The notes under the pieces: generated by a model
Databases searched by the model: none
The model's input: only the letters and a program-made list of their open reading frames with translations
Told to the model about the DNA's origin: nothing
Part shown: one piece after another, positions 43,489 to 50,858 of the stretch
Numbering within the stretch: the first letter of the stretch is position 1
Layout of the letters: the number at the start of each line of letters is the position of its first letter
Position numbers and translations under genes: made by a program
Assembly: GCA_029259725.1 (NCBI GenBank)
Contig: JAJDER010000091.1
Coordinates: 1 to 64,000, forward strand
From: Planctomycetota bacterium
GTDB taxonomy: Bacteria > Planctomycetota > B15-G4
Reading direction: 5' to 3'
Length of the DNA: 64,000 bases

Positions 43489-44703
43489 TCACATCTCTTC
43501 GGAGAAGGACGCCACGCGCGCCACGTACTCCTCGTTGTCGGGCGCCAGCTCGGCTGCCTGCCGCGCGGTCAGCACGGCCTGCTTCCGCAGCTTGCTGTCG
43601 CCGAAGTGGAACTGGGCGCGCGCGAGCAGGTCGATCCGCTCGGCCAGCCAGGCCTTCTGGTCGGCTTCGCTCCAGTCGCCGCCGTCGCCTTCGTCGTCGC
43701 CCTGCCTCGCCTCCGACTCCGCCGCGTAGGACTCGCAGAAGGCGTGGGACGCCTCGACCGACACCGAAGCCAGCTCGATCACGAAGGACCGGTCCTCGTC
43801 GGACAGCTCGTCTTCGGCGCTCATGATGTAGTTGGCCACGCCGTAGGCCCAGTCGCCGGAATCGCCCTCACCGATGTTCGGCCAGGCGCCGCGGAAGGCC
43901 GCTCGCGCCAGGGCCGGCTCATCCGAGTTGGCCAGGTAGTTGCCCAACTCGGTCCAACCCTCGAAGGCGACGGGCTCGAGCGTCATCGACGCCAGGTGCG
44001 CCACCACCGGCGAGGTGTCGAGCAGGCCCTGCTCGTGACCCTCGATCGGAGCGCAGCGACTCCACACGTCACGCAGCACGATCGTGGCGCCCGTCGGCGT
44101 CTCGCCGTTCGGGTCCGCTTCCCGGATCTCGGTCATGAGCTTGCCGGCCGAGCGCTGGTCGCCGCAGTTGCCGAGCTTCTGAGCGAGCAGGTACTTGTAG
44201 GACAGGTCGCCCTCGTTCTCCTCGGCGGCCGCTTGCCGCGCGGAGACCGTGTCTTCGCGCTTCAGGATGCGGTCGAGTTCGTACATCAACGGCTCGGGCG
44301 GGATGTACCCGAAGATCGTGTCCTCGATGCGACCGTTGCCGCCGATGAAGAGCATCGACGGGAAGCTGTCCACGTTGAACAGCTTCTGGATCTGCTGGCT
44401 GTCGCGCGAATCGGAGTCGTCGAACTTCACGCAGACGAACTCGCTCAGCAGGGCCGCCACGTCGCCGGTAGGGAAGACCTCTTCGACGAGACCGTTGGCG
44501 TACTCGCTCCAGGTCGGCACGAAGGCGACCAGGACCATCGTCTCGCGCGCCTTGGCCTCGCGGACGGCGGCGTTGTAGCTGCCATCGAACCACTCGACCT
44601 CGGCGCGGGCACCGTGCTCGTCGTGCTCGTCGTCGGTGAGGGCGTGGGTGGTGGGCACGCTCAGCGCGAGGCCGAGCGCGGTGATCAGGAGGGGCTTCAA
44701 CAT
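43489..44703 (-). CDS. Secreted thioredoxin-fold protein without CxxC, tandem paralogue 2
   Basis: The 404-residue protein has a short signal peptide (LLITALGLALSVPTTHA). Residues 35-160 form a thioredoxin-like fold: EVEWFDGSYNAAVREAK, VLVAFVPTW, SEYANGLVEEVF, FNVDSFPSMLFIGGNG with the cis-proline, and IEDTIFGYIPPEP. The W-C-x-x-C site is W65-S-E-Y-A, so no cysteine is left at either position; redox catalysis is not expected. Residues 160-400 are helical TPR-like (DQKAWLAERIDLLARAQF, ARQAAELAPDNEEYVAR). It is a close paralogue of the protein at 44876 and the last gene of the ECF-sigma operon. Confidence 0.75.
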   Translation of the reverse strand: MLKPLLITALGLALSVPTTHALTDDEHDEHGARAEVEWFDGSYNAAVREAKARETMVLVAFVPTWSEYANGLVEEVFPTGDVAALLSEFVCVKFDDSDSRDSQQIQKLFNVDSFPSMLFIGGNGRIEDTIFGYIPPEPLMYELDRILKREDTVSARQAAAEENEGDLSYKYLLAQKLGNCGDQRSAGKLMTEIREADPNGETPTGATIVLRDVWSRCAPIEGHEQGLLDTSPVVAHLASMTLEPVAFEGWTELGNYLANSDEPALARAAFRGAWPNIGEGDSGDWAYGVANYIMSAEDELSDEDRSFVIELASVSVEASHAFCESYAAESEARQGDDEGDGGDWSEADQKAWLAERIDLLARAQFHFGDSKLRKQAVLTARQAAELAPDNEEYVARVASFSEEM

Positions 44704-44875
44704 GGTCGGGTTCCTTCGGGCCTCGTGCCGTGCCGCACCGGTCCGCCCCCTGTGGAGCGCGACGCGGGCGGGGGCCTCGGGGCCGGCTCGTGTCTTCACG
44801 AGCAGAGGGCCGCCGCGTCGCCGGGTGTGACCGCGCGCCCCACCTGCCGTCCGCGGAAGCGCGGCGCGAAGGGGC

Positions 44876-46132
44876 TCAGCCGTCCGTGCGACCGGCCGCG
44901 AAGAAGTCGCCGCGGCGCTGGTACTCCTCGTTCTCGGGGTCGAGCGCGAGGCAGCGGCCGGCCAGCGCGATGGCCTCGTCGGTGCGACCGACGGCGTCAT
45001 AGGCGAAGGCCAGCGCGTCGAGATGCTCGGCGAGCCAGGAGGGATAGTCCGCCTCGGTCACGTCGGCGGCCGCGAGCGCGGCGGCGTCGCCCTCCAGGCT
45101 CTCGGCCCGCGCGACGACTTCCTCGGCCACCTCGAGCACGAACGCGTTCTGGCCCGCGCTGGCCGCCGCGGCGTTCTCGGTCATGCGGCGCACCAGTTCC
45201 AGCCCGCTGGCGAGGAGGCCCGACTCGGGCACGTGGGCCCACTGGGTGCGATAGGCCGCCAAGGCCTGCTCGGGACGGCCCGCTCCGAAGTACAGGTCGC
45301 CCGCCTGGCCCCAGCCCTCGTAGCGGGCCTGCGGCAACTCGATGCCGCCCAGTGCGGCCTCGAACGCGGTCAGGTCCCAGTTGGCGATGTTGCCCGTGCC
45401 ACCCTGCTCGGCGGCGATGGCCTGGAGCACGTCCTGCAGCTTGACGCGCGCGCCGGTGAGGGTCGCGCCGTCGGGGTCGTCGCGCCGAATGGAGTCCAGC
45501 GCGCGCTGGGCCCGCCGTGTGTCGCCGCAGTCGCCCAGCTTGACCGCCAGGGAATGGCGCAGCGCCAGGTCCCCGGGCGACGCGTCCGCCAACGCCTGAC
45601 GCGCGCTCACCGTGTCGTTCCCGCTCTTGATGCGCTGCAGCTCGAACACCAGCGGCGCCGGCGGGATGTACCCGAAGATGGCGTCCTCGATCCGTCCGTC
45701 GGAGCCGACGACGATCAGCGTCGGGAACGTCGTCACGTTGAAGAGCTTCATCACCTGGGTCGCGCGTACATCGTCGTCGCGGTACTGCAGGCAGACCATG
45801 CCCTCGAGTTCCCGGGCCACGGCCGCATCGGCGAAGGTCTCGTCCACCACCTTGTTCGAGTAGTCGCTCCATGCGGGCACGAAGGCGATGAACACCAGCC
45901 TGCCGCCATCCCGGGCCGCGCGCAGCGCGCGGTTGTAGCCGTCGGCGTACCAGTCGATGCCGGGGTGGTCGCCGGCCGCGGGCGAACCCGGAGCGGCGAC
46001 CAGCGCAGCGTCCTGGAGCGGCGAGACCTGGGCCGCCGCGTCGGCGGCGAGGTGCGGCAACAGGGCCGTCGCCAGCAGGGTGATCAGGACGCCGTGACGG
46101 CGCGCGAGAGTCGAGCGGGATGTGGGCAGCAT
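44876..46132 (-). CDS. Secreted thioredoxin-fold protein without CxxC, tandem paralogue 1
   Basis: The 418-residue protein has a signal peptide (LITLLATALLPHLAADAAAQ). The thioredoxin fold (about 60-185) keeps FIAFVPAWSDYSNKVVDETF, FNVTTFPTLIVVGSDGRIED and AIFGYIPPAPL; the active-site place reads W88-S-D-Y-S, again with no cysteine. The C-terminal half is TPR-like and ends LALDPENEEYQRRGDFF, close to the paralogue's ending. A binding or chaperone role rather than disulfide exchange is inferred. ATG has GAGGT, 7 nt upstream, which overlaps the stop of the sigma gene 10 bp away (TGAGGT), so translation is probably coupled. Confidence 0.75.
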   Translation of the reverse strand: MLPTSRSTLARRHGVLITLLATALLPHLAADAAAQVSPLQDAALVAAPGSPAAGDHPGIDWYADGYNRALRAARDGGRLVFIAFVPAWSDYSNKVVDETFADAAVARELEGMVCLQYRDDDVRATQVMKLFNVTTFPTLIVVGSDGRIEDAIFGYIPPAPLVFELQRIKSGNDTVSARQALADASPGDLALRHSLAVKLGDCGDTRRAQRALDSIRRDDPDGATLTGARVKLQDVLQAIAAEQGGTGNIANWDLTAFEAALGGIELPQARYEGWGQAGDLYFGAGRPEQALAAYRTQWAHVPESGLLASGLELVRRMTENAAAASAGQNAFVLEVAEEVVARAESLEGDAAALAAADVTEADYPSWLAEHLDALAFAYDAVGRTDEAIALAGRCLALDPENEEYQRRGDFFAAGRTDG

Positions 46133-46142
46133 GGATGGGACC

Positions 46143-48842
46143 TCAGTGGATCAGGTGCAGCGCTCCCGGCTGGAGGTCGAGGCGCACCCGGCGCACCTCG
46201 TCCTCCCCGGAATACAGGATCAGGGTGTCGGCGTCCTCGGAGACCGAGACGATCTCCGAGCGCCCGTCGAGGACGCGCGCCGAGGGCAGTTGCCGGCGCA
46301 CGTCGAAGGTCAGCAGGCTGAGCGGCAGGACCGCGCCGGCCCCGTCGCGGATCTCGAACCGATCGGCTTCGTCGGCGAGAGCGAGTGCCACCCCGAGATC
46401 GACGCGGCGGCGGAGCACGATCTCCAGGCTCGCGACGTCCTGGCGCTCGCCGAGCCGGGTCCCCGGCGGCCGGCCGAACTCCAGGTCCAGCACCCCGTCG
46501 CCGCCCACCGAGAGGTAGCTGCCCTCCCGGGCGACGCGGGTCAGCGCGAAGCGGCCTTCGCTGTCGGTCACGACGCCGGAGGCGCTCACGAGCGAGCGCG
46601 AGCCGCCCACCTGGAACACGTCCATCGTGGCGCTCACCCCGATCCCCGCCAGCGGCGTGCCGTCCGGGGCGACCACGCGGCCCGCGACCCGCGGCAGGAC
46701 CGCGTCCATGTCGAGCACCAGCTCGACATCGTCACGTCCCGCGGCGACGCCGGTCTGTTCGGCGCGCACCAGCGTGTAGCGATCGTAGGCGGCCACGTGG
46801 TACTCGCGGTCGAGCAGGCCGGTCAGCTCGAAGCGACCGTCCTCACCGCTGCTCACCGTCGCCCAGTACTCATCCGGCGCTCCCCGCGCCACGGACTCGA
46901 CCAGCGTCTGGGGCCCGCGCGCATGGCCGGCGCCGCCGCCGGTCCGGGTGTCCTGTTCGTTGTCGTACAGGCGACGCTCGTGCACGGCGAGGACGCCTGG
47001 ATCCTCGATCCAGACCTCCACCCCGAGCATGGGCGTCCCGTCGGGCGCCACGACGCGACCGCTGATCGTCGCCGTCTCCGCACCCAGCGTCAGCACCACG
47101 CCGGTCCGCACCAGGCCCGCCGTGAGATCCTCGGGCAAGGGCAGGTCGAGCTGGCTGGGTTGCATGCCCGCCTTGACCGCGACGAGGCGCAGGCTCCGCT
47201 CACTGAGCGGCCCCCACCCCAGGCTGTTTCCCGGCCGGGGGAAGGGCGCGAGCTGGCTCTCCCGCAGGTGCAGTTCGAAGCTCCCGTCCGCGACCGTCAT
47301 GGCCGTCGCGAGTCCACACGACACGTGCGCGGCCGGCACCGGCACACCGACCGGATCGAGCACGGACCCACGGATCACGTGGGCCGGGCGGACCAGCGTC
47401 AGCACCAGATCCGCGCCGGCCACCCCGGGCGCGGCGTCGCGATGGATCTCGAAGCCGTCCGCCACCACCTGCAGCCTCAGGTCGTCGATGTCCGGCGCGT
47501 CGGGCAGCGCGAAGCGCCCGCGGTCGTCGGTCACGACGTGCTGCCGATACGGCGTGACCGCGTCGAGGGCCACCGTGAGCCGCGAGGCGAACCCCTCGGG
47601 GAGCTGCAGCGCCACCGCCGCGCCGACCACCGGCGCACCGCTCTCGTCCACGACGCTCCCGGTGAAGGGCCGCCGCTCAGCGGCCAGCACGATCTGGTCC
47701 AGGTGTCGGCGCCAGGGCCGGACGTTGCCCGACATCACGGTGACGTAGCGCGAGCTGGCCACCAGCACGCGCCCCGACCGCTCCACGTCCTCGAGCACGT
47801 AGCGGCCCTCGGCATCGGACAACGCCGTGATCGTGGAGTGGTTCCGCAGTGCGTCGCCGCCCTTGCCGCGAGCATCCGGCTCGAAGCGCAGACGCACGTC
47901 CGGCAACGGATCGCCGCGCCCATCGAACAACCGACCGCGCACCGGGGCGGTCAGGCTCGGGAAGCTGAACGTCATCGCGCCGACGTCGGCGTCGGGCTTC
48001 GGCGCGCCGCCGGCGACCGTGCCGGAGAGCGCCTCGATGCCCTCGGCGACGCCCGGCCCGGCATCCAGGTCGCCGCGCGCGCGGTCGGCCGTGCGCGGTC
48101 CGACCGTGGTCGTGACCGCGGGACCGGCACCCGCGTCCAGGAGACTCAGCATCGCCAGGGTCACCAGGCCGACGACGAGGATCAGCGCGCCGCCCGGCAG
48201 GAGCACACGCTGCCACCCGCGCACGGCGCCCCCGGGCGCACCCATCCCCGCGCCCCCGGCCAGGGTGGCGGCCGCGGCCTGCTCGCTCCCGAAGGCCAGC
48301 GCCGCGACGCCGAGCGCCCAGCTGTGGCCGTCGCCGCCGTGGGAATCGTCAAGTCGCTCGCGCAGCATGGCCAGCCCGCGCGACAGCCGCTTGCGCACGG
48401 CGGCCGGCGTGCACGCCTCGCGCACGGCGATCTCCGGAGCCGAGAGCCCGTCGAGGTACCGGAACAAGACGGTGGAGCGATACGGCTCGCCCAGCTCCAT
48501 GACCGTGGCCACGAGCCGCTTCTGCACGTCGCCGCGCTCCACGATGTCGAGGGTCGAGGCCACCGCCTCGGACCGGGCCGCGCGCTGCTCGCGGATGTGG
48601 CGTCGCGTGGAGCTGCGCACGGACTGGCGAGCCAGCGTGCGCGTGACCTTGGACAGCCAGGCCCGCAGCGACGGCCCGCTGTGAGCCGTTCTCGGCGGAC
48701 GCTCGAGGGCCAGCAACCAGGCCTCCTGGGCCACGTCCCGGGCCTGGTTGGGGTCCCGTACCAGGGAGCGGGCGAGGGCCTGCACCCAACCCATCTGGGC
48801 CAGGAGTTCCTCGGGGTCGATGGCGCGCGGGGTCTGGTCCAT
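46143..48842 (-). CDS. ECF sigma factor with transmembrane anchor and extracytoplasmic carboxypeptidase-regulatory-like domains
   Basis: Residues 10-165 form an ECF sigma factor: region 2 (VQALARSLVRDPNQARDVAQEAW, LRAWLSKVTRTLARQ) and region 4 (LGEPYRSTVLFRYLDGLSAP, CTPAAVRKRLSRGLAMLRERL). A single membrane helix lies at about 213-235 (VLLPGGALILVVGLVTLAML). The remaining 650 residues carry five or six carboxypeptidase D regulatory-like beta domains (V-R-G-R-L-F-D-G-R-G-D-P-L-P-D-V; SGRVVAPDGTPMLGVEVW; AGRVVAPDGTPLAGIGVSA). The topology places the sigma part in the cytoplasm and the beta domains outside, so external signals could act directly on the sigma part, without a separate anti-sigma factor. 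ATG 48842 follows no strong site. Two thioredoxin-fold genes follow in the operon. Confidence 0.85.
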   Translation of the reverse strand: MDQTPRAIDPEELLAQMGWVQALARSLVRDPNQARDVAQEAWLLALERPPRTAHSGPSLRAWLSKVTRTLARQSVRSSTRRHIREQRAARSEAVASTLDIVERGDVQKRLVATVMELGEPYRSTVLFRYLDGLSAPEIAVREACTPAAVRKRLSRGLAMLRERLDDSHGGDGHSWALGVAALAFGSEQAAAATLAGGAGMGAPGGAVRGWQRVLLPGGALILVVGLVTLAMLSLLDAGAGPAVTTTVGPRTADRARGDLDAGPGVAEGIEALSGTVAGGAPKPDADVGAMTFSFPSLTAPVRGRLFDGRGDPLPDVRLRFEPDARGKGGDALRNHSTITALSDAEGRYVLEDVERSGRVLVASSRYVTVMSGNVRPWRRHLDQIVLAAERRPFTGSVVDESGAPVVGAAVALQLPEGFASRLTVALDAVTPYRQHVVTDDRGRFALPDAPDIDDLRLQVVADGFEIHRDAAPGVAGADLVLTLVRPAHVIRGSVLDPVGVPVPAAHVSCGLATAMTVADGSFELHLRESQLAPFPRPGNSLGWGPLSERSLRLVAVKAGMQPSQLDLPLPEDLTAGLVRTGVVLTLGAETATISGRVVAPDGTPMLGVEVWIEDPGVLAVHERRLYDNEQDTRTGGGAGHARGPQTLVESVARGAPDEYWATVSSGEDGRFELTGLLDREYHVAAYDRYTLVRAEQTGVAAGRDDVELVLDMDAVLPRVAGRVVAPDGTPLAGIGVSATMDVFQVGGSRSLVSASGVVTDSEGRFALTRVAREGSYLSVGGDGVLDLEFGRPPGTRLGERQDVASLEIVLRRRVDLGVALALADEADRFEIRDGAGAVLPLSLLTFDVRRQLPSARVLDGRSEIVSVSEDADTLILYSGEDEVRRVRLDLQPGALHLIH

Positions 48843-48967
48843 GTCCGTCCGAAGAGGGCCGCCGTCGCCCCGAGTGTGACCGATGGGCTCAGGCGAACCG
48901 CCAGCCCCCTTCGCTCGAGCACCTTGGAGTATCCTCCGGCTGGGGAGAAGTTGCCGGAGACCTGTCG

Positions 48968-50857
48968 ATGACGCTCACCGTCCGCCCCTCGCGGGTCTGC
49001 GTGGCCAGCCTGTTCATGGCCCTGTGGCTGGCTCCCGCGGCTCGACCGGCAGCGCCGGCGCCGACGCCGAGCGTGGGAACCGGCCCAGCCGTGGTCGCCG
49101 TGAGCCCGGCCCGCAACGCCGTGGACGCCCCCACGGGGACGCTGATCTCGGCCGAGGTGGACATCGCTCTCGATCCGGCCACGGTCGACTCCGACAGCGT
49201 CACGGTCTGGGGCCGGTGGTCCGGACCCACGCCCGGCGCCGTCTCCCTGTCCCCCGACGGACGGACCGTCGGCTTCACGCCCGGGCGCCCGTTCTTCCCC
49301 GGCGAGACCGTGACCGTGCAGCTCACGGCCACCATCACGAGCGCCACCGGCGATCCGCTGACCGGCGGCCACGCCTGGATGTTCAGCGCACGCACGGCTC
49401 CCGGCACCGGCAACTTCAGCATGGCCGGCAAGCTCTCCACCGAGATCGGGGGCGAGACCTTCGTGCAGTCCTACGGCATCTACGCCGGCGACCTCGACCA
49501 GGACGGCGCGCCCGACTTCGCCATTCCCAGCGAACAGACCGACGACGTGCGCGTGATGATGAACGACGGCTGCGCCAACTTCTCCGACCCCGTCTCGCAC
49601 GACCTCGGCGGCAACGCGACGCCCAGTTCCAACGAGGGCGCCGACTACGACGGGGACGGCAACGTGGACCTGGCCACGGCGAACATCTTCGGCGACAGCA
49701 TGAGCGTGCTGCTGGGCGACGGCGGCGGCGGCTTCTCGTCGATCACCACCTACCCGGCGGGCAACGCCCCGCGCGGCCTCTCGATCCTCGATGCCGAGGG
49801 TGACGGCGACACCGACATCGTCACCGCCCACCGCGACTCCTCGAACCTGGCCCTGTTCCGGAACGACGGCAGCGGGCAGTTCGCGGCCGCGGCCTTCTTC
49901 GAGGGCGGCGGTGCGGGCGAGACCGCGGTGACCTGCGCGGACGCGGACAACGACGGCTTCGTGGACGTCTTCGCCGCTTGCCACGGCAGCGACCGCATCA
50001 CGCTGCTGCTCAACGACGGCGCCGGGAACTTCAGCTTCTCCGACAGCGTGGGTGTCGGCCCCGAGCCGTGGAACATCGCCACGGCGGACGTGGACCTCGA
50101 CGGCTTCGTCGACGTCGGCACCTGCAACGCGGGCAACGCCAGCGCCTCCATCGCACGCGGGGACGGCGCCGGCGGCCTGACGCTCTCGAGCACCCTCGTC
50201 ACCGGCCCCTTCGGCCTGGCCATCGACTTCGGTGACCTCGACGGCGACGGCGACATGGACGTGGTCACCAGCAACCTGGCCACGTCCGACTGGTCGGTGA
50301 TGAAGAACGACGGCAGCGGGAGTTTCGGCCCGGCGCTGAGCCTGCCCGCGGCGCAGTCGGGTTCGTGCGCCACGCTGGTCGACTACGACCGCGACGGCTT
50401 CCTGGACATCGTCGGTCTGGACGAGTTCGAGGACGAGGTGACGCTGTGGCGGCAGGCCGTGCCGAGTCCGGTGGGCGTGGCCCAGCCGCGCTGTCAGGCG
50501 ACCCTGCGCATCGACAACCTGGCGAATCGCGGCGGCTACGGCAGCCAGCCGGCCCACACCGCGATCATGGGCAACCCGCTCTTCCTCGGCGTCACCGCCG
50601 AGCCGGACGCGGCCTGGACGCTGGCTCTCGGGCTACCCCTCGAGCCCGGGTTGATGGGGAACTTCGGGCTGCTCAACCTGGGGCCGCCGATCATCTTCCT
50701 GTTCAGCAGCACGGTGAACGCGCAGGGCGAGGCCGTGCTGCCCGTGACCGTGCCCACCGGCTCGCCGCCCGGCCTTGAGGTCGCGCTGCAGGTCTTCGTC
50801 GCGACGCCGACCGGATTCCGGACCACGAACCCCGAGGTGGTCGAGCTGGTGCCCTGA
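48968..50857 (+). CDS. Secreted FG-GAP/VCBS protein with Big_5-like domain and divergent terminal module
   Basis: The 629-residue protein has a signal peptide (CVASLFMALWLAPAARPAAP). An Ig-like Big_5-type domain (about 40-140: VVAVSPARNAVDAPTGTLIS, DLQ-like strands, HAWMFSAR) precedes a seven-unit FG-GAP/VCBS propeller: DLDQDGAPDFAIPS, DYDGDGNVDLATAN, DAEGDGDTDIVTAH, DADNDGFVDVFAAC, DVDLDGFVDVGTCN, DLDGDGDMDVVTSN and DYDRDGFLDIVGLD. The last 95 residues are related to the recurring module (LPLEPGLMGNFGLLNLGPP, PGLEVALQVFVA) but lack the KGG core. It ends 1 bp before the stop of the opposing kinase gene. GGAGA lies about 8 nt before ATG. Confidence 0.8.
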   Translation: MTLTVRPSRVCVASLFMALWLAPAARPAAPAPTPSVGTGPAVVAVSPARNAVDAPTGTLISAEVDIALDPATVDSDSVTVWGRWSGPTPGAVSLSPDGRTVGFTPGRPFFPGETVTVQLTATITSATGDPLTGGHAWMFSARTAPGTGNFSMAGKLSTEIGGETFVQSYGIYAGDLDQDGAPDFAIPSEQTDDVRVMMNDGCANFSDPVSHDLGGNATPSSNEGADYDGDGNVDLATANIFGDSMSVLLGDGGGGFSSITTYPAGNAPRGLSILDAEGDGDTDIVTAHRDSSNLALFRNDGSGQFAAAAFFEGGGAGETAVTCADADNDGFVDVFAACHGSDRITLLLNDGAGNFSFSDSVGVGPEPWNIATADVDLDGFVDVGTCNAGNASASIARGDGAGGLTLSSTLVTGPFGLAIDFGDLDGDGDMDVVTSNLATSDWSVMKNDGSGSFGPALSLPAAQSGSCATLVDYDRDGFLDIVGLDEFEDEVTLWRQAVPSPVGVAQPRCQATLRIDNLANRGGYGSQPAHTAIMGNPLFLGVTAEPDAAWTLALGLPLEPGLMGNFGLLNLGPPIIFLFSSTVNAQGEAVLPVTVPTGSPPGLEVALQVFVATPTGFRTTNPEVVELVP

Positions 50858-50858
50858 C

